From Vesta saturnalis (taxonomy: Eukaryota; Arthropoda; Insecta; Coleoptera; Lampyridae), in NCBI GenBank assembly GCA_036346205.1, contig JARFJB010002469.1, positions 124,001 to 188,000 of the forward strand: a stretch of 64,000 nucleotides of DNA, in the 5' to 3' direction. Numbering within the stretch: position 1 is the stretch's first letter; every line of letters starts with the position of its first letter. The translations under genes and the position numbers were made by a program. Shown in pieces: positions 46,461 to 58,431 of this stretch. The notes beneath the pieces were generated by a model. It did no database searches. It was not told the DNA's origin and worked only from the letters and a program-made list of their open reading frames with translations.

Positions 46461-46799
46461 TGAATTTCGATATTTAGAGGTTAAAAATGGCAACGCCGCG
46501 TCGTCTTAAAATCATCAGTTTCATTTGAATTTTTTTTGGCAAAAATTACGCTAAATATACTGTACTGTGCCAAATTTTCAGATGTCTACCACGTTTTCTT
46601 CATTTCCAAAAAAATTTATTAAAAAATCCGTAAATTCGCATTTTAGGCGAATAAAAATGGCAACAGCGCGCCGGTACCCTAATATACAATAAAAAAGCAC
46701 ACGATGGAGACAAAAATAATTAAAAATAAAGTAAAGTTAACGCTCAATTTTGTCAAAGTATTATATGCTTCTCTTTATTTTCTTCCAGGTATTTATCAA

Positions 46800-48225
46800 C
46801 TGGGCGGTCTTTCTTTTCACTATGCCTTGTTCTCCGTTTATCGGATTGTACAATTGGAAAAATAGTGAGTGAAGTGGTTGAAAGCATTTGGAAAAACTTG
46901 CAGCCTCGACACATGCCCATTCCGACGCATGACGATTTTTTGAGAATGGCTGCAAATTCTAAGGAAAGATGGAATTTCCCTAGTGCCATTGGCGCAATTG
47001 ATGGGAAACATGTACGCATAAAAGCGCCACCAAAAAGTGGAACAATGTACTACAATTACAAACATTTTTTCTCAGTCGTTCTTCAAGGAGTTGCAGACGC
47101 TGACTGCAAATTCATTTTCATAGACGTCGATGGATACGGGAAATGATGGAGGCACATTCCAGGAGTCACACACATTCAAGTTTATTGATGATTTTGAAAA
47201 CAACCTACCCAAACTTTGTACTTTCGAAGGAAGTGATGGCGAAATGCCTTTTGTATTTGTAGCTGACGATGCATACCCTCTGAAAATATATTTATTGAAA
47301 CCTTACTGCGGAGATAATTTGCCATCAGAAGAATCAGTAAGTTTCTCAGTTATGTGTCATTTGCATTTGAGATTTAAGGGAGGACTGTTCGCAGTGCGCA
47401 TGGGGTGCATAATGAAATTGCAACAAATTAATAATGTTCCGTTTCTTTGTTTTTTGCAGGTGTTAAACTACAGACTTTCTCTATTCAGGCGTTGCATCGA
47501 GTGTGCTTTTGGAATTATTACTAGCAAGTGGGCGTTATTGAAAAAAGCAATCGAGACAAGTGTGAGCAAAGCCGAAAAAATTATAAAATGCATCTGTTTA
47601 CTGCACAATATAATAATCGACAGAGAAGGTAAATATAAAATTATCACTTTCAAATAGCCTGAGGGGGTTGCGGCAACATAGTGTCAATCCACATTTTTCT
47701 GATTTTAAGAAAAATAGGTAAAATCAATTTTGAATTCTATATTTCCGATTGAATTTTGGCTACAGGTTGAGTTACTATTGGGGACGGGTGCAGGGGCGGA
47801 TCCAAAACGAGTCCAAGTGAATGGGACATTTGATAAAATTTGAGATTTTTCCTTCATTTTTTCGGCCTCAATGCGTGCGCCTCTTTCCCCTCTCTTCCCT
47901 CTCTATTTGCTCAAGGCAGGGGGAGCATTCCGCCATGGTCCCTCTTAACGCTGGTTTTTAACACCCTGCTGACTGTCATATTTTTGCGTAAATTTTACAA
48001 CTCCATTCACTTGTTTCTGTCATTTATTACTGTGTTTATGTACATCTGTTAATAGATCCAGTAACTCTAGCTGCTGTCGAAGCTGCACTCGAAAGCTATC
48101 GAAATATGCAACATGCACCGCTCGCCACAGGAAGAAGATTCAACCGAAGTACAAAAAAGGCACTAGAAATTCGTAATAAGTTCAAAACGTACTTCAGTGG
48201 ACCTGGCGCCGTGCCTTGGCAATGA
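46800..48225 (+). pseudogene. Harbinger DDE_Tnp_4 transposase 2, antisense inside the MADF intron
   Basis: FRLSDCTIGKIVSEVVESIW starts the preserved part. IGAIDGKHVRIKAPPKSGTM carries the first Asp, FVFVADDAYPL the second, and LFRRCIECAFGIITSKW the Glu, so the triad looks complete. A frameshift falls at about 47142 after DVDGYGK. Introns at about 47340-47459 and 47629-48054 have GT..AG ends. The last exon (48055-48225) closes KFKTYFSGPGAVPWQ, the normal C-terminus of this family. The first exons upstream of 46800 were not identified. Confidence 0.8.
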
Positions 48226-48629
48226 AGTTAAGAAAAAAAAAACCAAACGTGCATTGACAAATTTCAGCTGTTATGTAAATACGTGAATCTAAATAAATAC
48301 TTTACTTAATATGAATTCTTTTTTTTTTAACTGGAGTTTCCCCCTCCCCGTTCCCCGTATGTGCTTTTAGGGTGACTTTGAAAACATTCCATGTCCATCA
48401 CGTTGTAAAATTTATGCTGACATTTTGTTTTTTTGTACAGACTAACTGTTAAACAAATGTGTATGAAACTTTTACTGATTTTTAGAGGCGGTAAAAAAAA
48501 ATTCAATAAAACTTCCGTACAGATTGATACAATGGTTCGTGTGTAAAAAAATGTCTACTTCGACCTACAGCAACTGAACATGTTACTATTTGGAAAAATG
48601 TAGATTTTAGAGGGGGAGGATTAGTATCT

Positions 48630-48725
48630 GCCGTGCAAAAAACGATTAGCATTGATATCAGCGTGATATCAATATGAGAATGGATACTTTTTTCCAGTAT
48701 GATATCATACTAATACCAAAAATGT

Positions 48726-48778
<53 letters not shown>

Positions 48779-48952
48779 AAACAAAATTAAATAAAATAAT
48801 AAGTAAATAAAATAAGCAGAACTAAAATATCATATAAAAATATAATATTGAGGTTTCATTGTGATATCAATATGTTGTCATAATAACTGGAAAAGAAATA
48901 TCAATTCATATGGATACTATGTTGATATCATAGTGATCGTTTTTCGCAGGGT
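48630..48952. repeat. GATATC-rich MITE containing an (AT)24 tract
   Basis: GCCGTGCAAAAAACGAT at 48630 and the complement of CACCCTGCGAAAAACGAT at 48935-48952 are imperfect inverted ends. Between them GATATCA motifs recur symmetrically. The pure AT run is at 48729-48776. Confidence 0.6.
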
Positions 48953-49159
48953 GTTAAAAGTAATTTAAAAGAAAAGACTTATACAAATATTAATAAATAA
49001 TAAAAGAGCATAAGTACACTTACCCGCTACATTCAGCGTTGTGCCGATTGAGTTCCAAGCGGGGGTTTTCAACTCCCTGTTGTGGTAATTTTTGGTACGT
49101 TGATCCCACAAATCACGCACCAACTCGATAAGAAACGAGCAAAAATACGTCCTTTCCTA

Positions 49160-49398
49160 ACTCCAGACTACGTCCGACAGTCGGATGAAAAACATATTTT
49201 TTTGTTTCGCTCCCGACGGTCGGGAGATGTCGCCAGACGTCGGCAGACACACGCTCTACCCGCCTGTGAGCAGTGTACGTGTCCCCGCCGGCGCGCGGCA
49301 GTTTGTTTGAGAGCCGATGTCTGGCGGCGTCGTCCGACGTCGCCAGACACTGGTCGGCCGACAAATCCGCTCTCAGTGTACGACCGGCCTAACTAAAA
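49160..49398. repeat. GC-rich hairpin cluster, probable Harbinger right terminus
   Basis: A GC-rich island in AT-rich DNA with repeated GTCGGACG / CGCCAGAC motifs. 49319-49348 forms a hairpin with 13 of 14 paired bases around a TC loop. On the minus strand the edge reads GGCCGGTCGTACACTGAGAG directly after TTA (plus strand GGCC|TAA), compatible with a Harbinger end and TWA-type duplication. The matching left end was not found. Confidence 0.5.
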
Positions 49399-49399
49399 T

Positions 49400-50096
49400 C
49401 GTCCTATCGTGCAAAAATATCATTAAATGTCACATTTCATTGCAATGGATTTTTGAATTTTCTATTAATTTTTATGCATTTATGATCGTGCAAAAAATAA
49501 CGTAAGCATTACAAATGATATGTGTTTAAAGGGTCTCTGATTAGACTAGACGCTGCTTTCTGCCCGATAGCTTAATTTTGCTGGGAAAGTAGCCATTATC
49601 CTAATTTACTAATCTTATGGTGTGTTAAGCAAAATTTTATTTATTTATAGGTAATTCGATTATGTGTGGAAAAAGTAAGTTGTGGTGCGCAAGGTGCAAG
49701 TATGATATTATGTTATTAAATATCCATATTCTTTCTGACATACTGAAAATCTTTGTATATAACCTAATTTGGTTAGAAGAAAAATAGTCCTTACGATAAG
49801 AAAACACCAAACATTATTATTATATTAAAAGCAACATTTTAAAAAGTTTAAATAACAGAACAATGTATATATTTGCGATTATATACATCATTATTAATTA
49901 CGTACTGCCGTAATGTAAGTGTATGATATTACAATATAATAATTTTTTAAAGCCACTGTAGGTATACATACTGTCAGTTGTGTACTTTGACCATAATAGA
50001 ATGAATATGATGATTTCATATTTAATACATCGTGGCCTATTTACTAAATAAGGTTTGTTTGTCTTCGAGTGTTAAATATTTTCAATTCTTGTACTA
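49400..50096. other. AT-rich spacer, no recognisable feature
   Basis: No domain-bearing frame and no clear repeat seen between the Harbinger edge and the third pogo-like element. Confidence 0.5.
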
Positions 50097-52571
50097 GGGT
50101 AGAGGGGGGGGGGGGAATTCCGGCCCCTTAAGCCATTTCTGTAATTATGGTGTTATATGTTACATTGTGGATTCAATAACTATGTAAAAATTTAGACCAA
50201 CTATTAAACTACAAAAAAAACCTTTATTTTAATTAAAAAAAAATACAATAACAAATTACAAACATTTTTTGTTACAGTTCATTTGTACGGAATTGCCCGC
50301 AACGCGGGGGTGATTCCGACCGAGGGCCGGTATTACCTCCACAAAGAACTCAAATGCAAAAATCGCACACATATGTTGCTTTTCCGTCTACAGAACAAGC
50401 TTGGTGTGCCCATTGACCACACATTACGCACCTTATCCACATTTCATTGTTTTTACCAAATTCACCACATATTATGCAAATATCTTCGGTAACTTCATTA
50501 TCAGAACCTTCAAAATCATCAAAATCATCATCTTGATGTTCCTTGTATTGCACTTTCTTAGCTTTTTCCCTTTGTACTTTAATTCTTTTGTGTGAGTTTT
50601 CTTTGTTGACATCGGACGGTCCAGGATTATGATAAAGATTTCTCTTTGACTTTTCCACACTTAATTGTTTCGTTTGAAGTCGCTTGCCTTTATTCATTTC
50701 TTTCTCCGCTAGGATGTCTTTCATCGGAGTTGAAGTAAATATTTGTGAGTGTTGTTTCGTTTTATTGTTTTTTTGTAGTCCGTGATCACCAGATTTTGAA
50801 GTGCCAGGGATGGGAATGATCTCACTGAAAGATACGGCTTCTTCATTGGATTCAACAACGGCAGTTCCGGGTTCAGGAGTTTTTTCCCTAACAACATTTA
50901 AATTTTCAGCAGCTATGAAGTCATCGTCTGTGAATATATCAGGATTTAATGGGAAAATTCCTGTTGCTTTGAACCCGTTTATGGCTTTTTCGGGCGTAGC
51001 AATCCGCCCATATGCTTTGTTAAAGAGTTCCGCAATTTCATTTGGCGTAATTTTTTCACCAGGATGGCTTCTCATATATTTGTCACACTCAGAACTGTAA
51101 GCACTTTTTAGTGCAGCATAAAAAGAGACATCCAAAGGCTGAGTACGGTGTGAAGTATGGGGTGGTATTGTTAAGAGGCTTATGAAATTTTCTTTGCAAT
51201 AATTGTAAGCTTTCAAGGTGCAGTGGCTTACATGGTTGTCTAAAATTAGTAATATCGGATCTTCTTGAGAAGACTTGACAAAATTCTGGAAATGGTTTAA
51301 CCAGTCCAGAAATAAATTTTCGTTTATCCATCCGTTGTCAGAGCACACGTAGATAGCTCCTGGTGGACCATTTTTTTTTAAATTTTGTGCCATTCTTTTA
51401 CGTGCGTAAATAAACATCGGAGGCACATAGATACCTGAAGCACTAAAAGCGCACATAGCAGTTGTTGTCTTTCCTCTTTCCCAACTCGTTACAAATCCGA
51501 CTCTCTTTTGACCTGTCTCCGCATAAATTTTATTTGGTCTCTGGACCGTCGTGATTCCAGTTTCATCCGCGTTAAATATTCTGGCTTGTGGAAACTGAAA
51601 TCTTTCCATCAAACTTCCGAGGTTTTTGTAAAATAATGACACTTCCGTTCTATTAAAGGCAGTAATGCGATTAATACTAGTAGCTTCCGGTTTTCTTAAT
51701 GAAATGCCAGGATTTCTGCGCAGAAAACCTGCAAGCCAATCCCTTCCTGCTGCTTCATTCTTTATTGGGATTGGGATGTTTCAAATTATTTTTGCTGGCA
51801 TAAGCAAATGCACACTGTTTAATTTGATTGGGAGTAATTCCAAAGAAAACTTTAGAAAGTTTAATAATGTGTGAAGCCAACTCTTCTTCTTCTTGGGCAG
51901 AAAACACTGCCTTTCGACCTAGAGGAACTGCAAATCTTCGCCCATTCTTGCGATAATCTTGTAATGTACTTCGCGGAATATTGAAGCGCCGTGACACTTC
52001 CCTCAGTGCAACACCTTCATTTATTGCATCTAACGCAGAATTCAAGGCATCGGACGTCCAAGACGCCTTATTCCCCTTTCTAATGTAATTACGAGGCATC
52101 TGAAAAATAAACAAAACATTCATACTTAATTCCTAGTAAGAGAATGGAGATTGGAGCAAATACCGGCCGGCTGGAATTACCCCCAGCACTTTGTCAGGAA
52201 TTACCCCCTAATGCACTTAATACACATTTACGCAATTACAATAAATTGAGGTTATATTTTCAAATGTTCTTACTTATACCGAAACAAACTATGTATGTGC
52301 CACTTACTTGCGTATATAGAATATATTTTAGACAGTTCTATGGATAATACATACCTTTTAACAACACAAAATAATTATAGTAGTTAAACACAAATCATAT
52401 ATTTCGTTATAAAAACGTGCCGGCTCGTTACAGCCGATTATAGTTTCGTACAGTATTTCCACGACATTCTAAGAGGTGGCAGCAATAGACATAAACACAA
52501 AAATATTTATAAACTATGAGATACTGAACGGCCGGAATTACCCCAGAGGCCGGAATTCCCCCCCTCTGCCC
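50097..52571 (-). mobile_element. pogo-like transposon 3, 2.48 kb, nearly intact
   Basis: GGG(T/C)AGAGG followed by a G-run and AATTCCGGCC at 50097 is mirrored at the right end (GGCCGGAATTCCCCCCCTCT to 52571). TA flanks both sides (50095-50096 and 52572-52573). One transposase gene fills the element. Confidence 0.88.
50350..52099 (-). pseudogene. pogo-like transposase with C-terminal PHD finger, single frameshift
   Basis: ATG at 52099 directly follows TTTTTCAG, so it may be the first codon of a second exon. The psq HTH (SALDAINEGVALREVSRRF, IPRSTLQDYRK) and a CENP-B-like HTH start precede a one-base shift near 51768. The new frame continues AAGRDWLAGFLRRNPGISLR and then without interruption to 50350. 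Catalytic residues are seen in IFNADETGITT, LLILDNHVSH and TQPLDVSFYAAL. After a basic Ser/Lys linker a PHD-type finger closes the protein (CIICGEFGKNNEMWIRC, WAHQACSVDG, YVCDFC). Total about 580 residues, normal for the family. Confidence 0.85.
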
Positions 52572-53243
52572 TAATTGTTCTTATAAAACGTACACACTAA
52601 ACATTGATTTCCATTTTTTTAGTAAGTTTTTAGCATTGAAGTACAGTAGGTATGTAGCATTGTAATATTTTGTTAATTCATTTGTTTGAAATGCTTGTTT
52701 GGCTAGTGATACTTATAGGTAAGTATTTAGTAAGAATATATCTTAACGAATAATTAAGATACATTACGCTGTATATTGAATAATTTTTAAAGCTTATTTG
52801 AAATGTACGTTTAATACCTCAACATAACCTATAAAGTTATGATTTGGAAAAAACATATTACTTTAATATTCTACCTATGATTCTTTAACAACACATGAAA
52901 TAATATGTATCACTACATATTTTGATTATAACACACAGAGATTTCATTTTCTTTTTTAATGTAAAAGGGACTTCAACTTGCATTAAAAACAATTCATTCC
53001 TAAAAAAGTTAAAGTGCACATGTCCTCATTTAATTAACGATATTCTAAATAATAAATCACTTTGTCCTATCTATTTGTCATTATGAATAATGTAAAAAAT
53101 TCTATATTGTTTGAATAGTTTCCGTATTCTCTGCAGTTTAGGTGTTTCAAAATATTTGTCATTTACATGTCACATAATATTGTTAGTGAATAACAATGAA
53201 TATGATCGAATTTGACAGATTTATTAATACTCAATTATTTTAG
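52572..53243. other. AT-rich spacer, no recognisable feature
   Basis: No convincing gene or repeat. It may contain upstream exons of the following recombinase gene, whose first recognised exon opens with an acceptor. Confidence 0.4.
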
Positions 53244-55738
53244 ATTGCAAAAATTTAATGAAAGATTATGCACTAATATTACAAGATAAAACAGTGAGCA
53301 CAACAGAAAGCAACGAAATAGAAGCCAGTAATTCTATTCAAGATACCAACGCATTCAAAGAATTAGATTCTTTATTAGACCTAGAACGTAATAATAAAGT
53401 TACTTCTTCTCAAAAAAGTGTTGAATCCGACTTAGAAGAATATGAGTATAGCTCAGAAGATTATATCCCTAGTGATGTTTCCGATGAAGACGTGTCAGAA
53501 GAAATTGACCTTCTTCTAAGTGACGTTTCAGATATAAATCATGATGAAAAAGAAAGCAGAAATATTGTTAGTACTAGTATAAAAAATACTAAATTAAATG
53601 AAGGCATATCTTATGCACAAACCAAAAAAACTCCAAGTGGGACCAGACTTAGAGATAAATTACACTGTTGTTATATTTGCAGCAAGATGTTAAAAAATAA
53701 TATAGCACGTCATTTTGAGAACGTACACGCAGAAGATACGGTAAGATACTATATAAAAAATCTCTCACGTAGAACTTTAAATTTTAGTGCGATATTTTAT
53801 TACATAATGTACCTAAAAAGGAAGTGAATAATTTTAGTAAGGAGACCAGATTGTACAAAGGAATTTCAGTATAATAACTTTGGCCCATGTCCCCATTGTT
53901 TGGGATTTATGAGTAAAAAATATCTTTGGCATCACATTAAATATGGATGTTCAGTAAAGAAAACTAAAAATATAACTACGTCTAGCAAAAAAGGGCCAAT
54001 GGCAGAGAGCTGTGCACTGATATTCCAATCTTCGGCAAAAAATGTTTCATTAAAATTTATTGATGACATCATAAAATCTTTCAGGTCAGACCATATCGCT
54101 GGTATATGTAAAGAAGATAACTTGATATTAAACATTGGCTATTTTATTTACGAGAAATATGGAAGTTCCCAATCTGATCTTATTAGGCAGTCTATGAGAC
54201 AGTTAGGATAACTAACAAAAACGTTAATGGAAATAGATAATTCTTCAACATCTTTAAGTGGGTTTATTTGTCCTGAAAAATTTGATATAATAGTTACTGC
54301 TACAAAGAAGTTATGTAGCTGTACTTATGATGAAAAACAGGAGAGACATCAATTTGACACACCGTCATTAGCATTGAAAATAGGGCACTTAGAAAAGTAT
54401 TGCTCTTGAGAGAGGTATGGCAATTCGAAAAGGAGATTTGAAGCGAAGTCGTAGATTGGAATCTGTCTGCTCTATTTAATTTGGAATGGGCGACTAGAGT
54501 ATCAACAAATGCTCTAGCAACTATGTACAAACGTAAAGTTAATGCAAAACAGTTATTACCTGTGACTAGCGATCTGTTAAAACTTACAAAATATTTAGAT
54601 GAGCAAATAAGTAAACTCAAGCAACAAATTAAAAGTGGAATTTGTAATAGGCTCATTTGGAGTAGACTTGCATCAGTTACATTATCTAAAATTATTTTAT
54701 TCAACAAACGTCGTTCTGGAGAGGCATCACGTATGACTTTAGACAATTATTTGAATATTTCTTCATGGGGTGACAATGATATGGAAGAAATACAAAATTC
54801 ACTAACATCTTTGGAACAGCAGCTTGCTGCAAGACTGGTTGTGGTGCAGATCGTAGGTAAAAGAGGAAGAAAAGTTCCAGTTATTCTAACGGATGAAGTG
54901 AAAATGGCATTGGATAGTTTGATGAGCACTAGAAAACAGGGCGAAATTAATGAAAACAATCATTATATTTTTGCAAGATCATCACAGTCACTCCTGTATT
55001 TACGAGGCCATGATTGTCTTAAAAGGGAATGTATTGAAGCCAATTTAAGCCATCCACAAAACATCACAAGTACCAAGCTTCGGAAATACACAGCCACTGT
55101 TTGTCAAATTTTTAACTTAAAAGAGAATGAGCTAGATTGGCTGGCAAGACATCTAGGTCACGACATTAGAATTCATCGAGATTTTTACAGATTGCACGAA
55201 AACACAATTGAAATGACTAAAGTCGGAAGATTGTTAATGGTGCTTGACCAAGGACAAGCACATAAATTTACAGGAATGGGTTTAGATAGCATTAATATTA
55301 ATGGTAATATTAATTTTTGTATGCATTTATGAATGAATTTTATTGTTCAACTTTTATTTCGTTTTCTAGATCTTCCAGGCATAGAATCTGAAGAAGAAAA
55401 CAGTGACGAAGAAGAAAGAATTGTACCATTCGGGTTAACACAAACTGTAGATGAAAATATACTAGACCAATTTAGTAAGTCATGAATTAATACAGCACTA
55501 AATAGAAAACTAATGTCTTTATTTAGATAATGATAACATCCCAAGGAAAGAAAATTTACCAGAAAAACACTGTGTTTTCGAATACTTCGATAGATTGATA
55601 AAAAAAAGAATTCTACCTAGAAAAAAGCAATGCGAGGAATGTATAGAAAAACACTCCATACTGCATAAGCGCAAATGGACTGATATAAAGTTTTGTCTAA
55701 AAAATCATATACATAAGATAAATAAAAAAACACAGTAG
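53244..55738 (+). pseudogene. Crypton-like tyrosine recombinase with two zinc fingers, copy 1
   Basis: After the acceptor ATTTTAG (53243) an acidic exon ends in a C2H2 finger (CCYICSKMLKNNIARHFENVH). The next exon has CPHCLGFMSKKYLWHHIKYGC, a second Cys/His finger. A TAA near 54210 and a frame change near 54400 follow. The recombinase part (54481-55332) has FNKRRSGEASRMTLDNY (first Arg box), ITSTKLRKYTATVCQIF, and DWLARHLGHDIRIHRDFYRL with the GH motif and the candidate nucleophile Tyr. Two further exons (from about 55371 and 55528) give an acidic stretch and a basic tail with CEECIEKHSILHKRKWTDIK, ending at TAG 55738. Cryptons are DNA transposons that use tyrosine recombinases. No terminal repeats were seen. 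Confidence 0.78.
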
Positions 55739-55951
55739 TTGTGCTATGTGAAGTCAACTACCTCAATGTAATATTGTTTTTTACAAAATAAATTACATTC
55801 ATTTTGTTTTTCAATTCGACACCCACTTACTGGTTATAGATATAAGATAAACTTAGTTTTAAGACTGGTTTAATATTTGCAATATAAATGAGAATTAGTT
55901 GCATATACAAACTAAATTAGATTTAATAAAATACTTATCCTTTTTTTTTTT

Positions 55952-56135
55952 AATGGTGTATTTTAAACTATACAATCTAAACATTTCGATAACACTTATA
56001 GTTATCTCCGTCAGTAGTAATATCTATTAAAATTGTTAAAGATGTTGAAAATAATTTTAATAGATGTTACTAGTGACGAACATAACTGTACGTGTTATCG
56101 AAACGTTTAGATTGTATAATTTAAAATACACCATT
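55952..56135. repeat. Foldback element with about 85-bp arms
   Basis: AATGGTGTATTTTAAACTAT at 55952 and its inverted counterpart ending AAAATACACCATT at 56135 form an almost gap-free hairpin (TCTAAACRTTTCGATAACAC conserved in both arms). Confidence 0.85.
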
Positions 56136-57647
56136 CAAAAACTCAAAAAAGACTGTGTGTGATATTAATGAAAGTTTACATTTTTATAAATTAAATTTAT
56201 GTTACAAATGTTTATTTGCACTGTGAAAGTAAAACTATACCTTATGTTGGTAGAACATATAGTTGTTCCTGTGGAATATTTGTACTGCTTGGACTACTTA
56301 AAGGTTACTTTGATTAACTTCTAAATCTCATTTTAGACTGTTACATGTTGGATTCTAGTTATTTGTACAAAAAATAAAAGTTATCACGTTTTACAAAACA
56401 ATTTAAAGGTATTTTAGACTGTATAGAAATCTATTTTAATTAGCATGTTTGCTTTTATTGCAAAATATGTAATATTGTACATAGAAGTGTACATTAAATT
56501 TTTTTTTATGTTTTACTAATCTGGATTTTCAATAACAGAAGCAATTGTAGTAAGCAATTCTAAATAATTTTTTTAATTTTGAATGCTTTCTCTCAATTCC
56601 TTCAACATTAGAGTGACCATGATTTTTTAAATGCAACTGTTTTGTAACTTGCAAAGGTAGAATTGAGTTGGTGCTTATATAAGTATATTAAAATTGTTTT
56701 AAAAACTATTAAAGCTTACACTCAAAATTATTGATAGCCATTTAGACTGTAGTTTTAAATAATTGAAAAATGAAGGATTTCATAGTCTTGCAATTTTAAA
56801 CTATAATACACTTGCCTTCAAGATTCTACCTAAAAGTGCACTTAAGAAAAGAAAAGATTGCACCAGAGGGCAGGAGTCGTAAGATGGGTTGAATATAAAT
56901 ATATCGATAACGGAAGGAGTTGGGTTTTTTTAATATAAATTATGCATAATACATTCATTATAGTTCCCAATTTATGAAAACTAGCCAAATTCCAATAATA
57001 GGATTCTATCAGATTTGCTTTTATATATTGAATGTATTTCGTTGTAACGATAAGTTTACAACTAACCTCCACATGTTTATTACACTTTCAACTTAACAGA
57101 ACAGATTACTTCGGAAAGAAACTTAACTAGTTCATATCAAAACCCTTTTTAGAAACCGTGTAAATGCTATACATATTGCAATTTTCGACATTCGCGGAAT
57201 TATACGTCGTTTGTGAGGTTATGCTTACGATAGGCCTACATGGAAAATTTTTTCCGTTTACAAACGCTATACTTAATTACTCAAAAGCATAGATATATTA
57301 CAAATCTCCAGTTTGTATTTTGAAATACTTAATTAAACTAAACCTGTTATGATAAAAATATGGCAACATCGCAAATTGTGCAAACAGTTCCTGTAACACT
57401 ATTATCGTTACAGCTTTCAGCATACACATCCAAACTTACTACTATAGTGACACCTTGTTTACACACTACCGATAGTGCTGGTTTTGTAACATCAGATGCC
57501 ATAATAGAATCTTCATAACGATGGTGTGTAATAGAATTTAAGTCAAATTCACTAGTTGCTAGCGGTGTCAACTACACCGTAAGGGTAACCACGTTGTTGA
57601 GGTCACAATCGATGCTGAGGATGTGATCTGACAGTATAGGCAATGCT

Positions 57648-57650
<3 letters not shown>

Positions 57651-57705
<55 letters not shown>

Positions 57706-57735
57706 TGCGCGTGTGCGTGTGTATGTATGTGCGCG
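57651..57735. repeat. (GT)n microsatellite with GC-interrupted 3' end
   Basis: About 25 uninterrupted GT units then GCGCGTGCGCGTGTGCGTGT. Confidence 0.95.
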
Positions 57736-58431
57736 TAGGCATGGTGTGATATTTTTGTAGACATGTGTTTTAAACATACTGTACTCAGGAGGACATCAAT
57801 AGTTAAGGGGACTTACACACGTCCTCGTAATTTTTTGCCACTTTATCTTACTCTATGTGGTCTCCCTACCCCAACAATATGAAAATCTTAAAATGTCCCC
57901 ATAACCCCCATATTGACACTGTGTGTCTCTGGCATATATTATAACAGACTTGTGTGGACATTATGACAAATGTATTACGCTGCTATCTAAGGTCCACATA
58001 AGTTTCAGTTTGTGTTAAAAGTGTGTAACATGTATTAAAGCTTTTATAATATAAAACGTAGTATTTCTTATGAATTTATTTTATAAGGTTATATTTGTAT
58101 TTATTCGCTCGCTTTTTTTGCTGATTTTGCTTTACGCTACACTCCCAAATATGCAATAGTTAATTTTAATATTTTTAAACAGTGAAGATTTCCTGCTAGA
58201 TTTCTTTATCATTTATAATTTCGAAAATATTTGTTAAACATTTTTTTGAAAATTTATTCATAGTTTTTATAGTACCTAGTGCATTTCCATTATCTTAGAC
58301 TCCTGAAAAAATATCTAAATTATGATTGAAAAAGGAGGGTTTTTGGCTGTAAAAAGTTACACAGGTAGATGTATGAACGATTTTATAGTTATGTTATCTA
58401 CATAATAAAATTTATAAATGTTCTCAATATA

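Larger units (their letters stand above)
45302..49140 (-). pseudogene. MADF-BESS protein of a Harbinger system, split by a 2.9-kb intron
   Basis: The 5' exon at about 49140-49029 encodes FLIELVRDLWDQRTKNYHNR and AWNSIGTTLNVAG and ends at GCGG|GTAAGT. The 3' exon begins after TGCTTGCAG (46144) and continues in frame GHVAKKTWENLRDTYRRKLK, ISKDQWPFFGAMEFIRDLL, completing a MADF domain. A TAG near 45928 interrupts the acidic linker. The BESS motif follows at about 45590-45500 (DTQFLLSLHEPLQELSSLEK), then an A-run frameshift leads into the tail ending SQSQTDSV. MADF-BESS proteins are the usual DNA-binding partners of one Harbinger branch. No clear start codon precedes the 5' exon in frame. Confidence 0.7.

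Noticed and set aside
49082..49396. Open frames on both strands in the GC-rich segment
   Set aside because: GC-rich inverted repeats create stop-poor frames; residues are Arg/Ala-rich with no domain.
54300..54746. 148-codon minus-strand open frame
   Set aside because: Antisense shadow of the Crypton-like recombinase.
55758..55770. CTACCTCAATG, an 11-base match to the outer P end
   Set aside because: No left-end stub precedes it and no 8-bp direct repeat flanks it, so it is probably chance.
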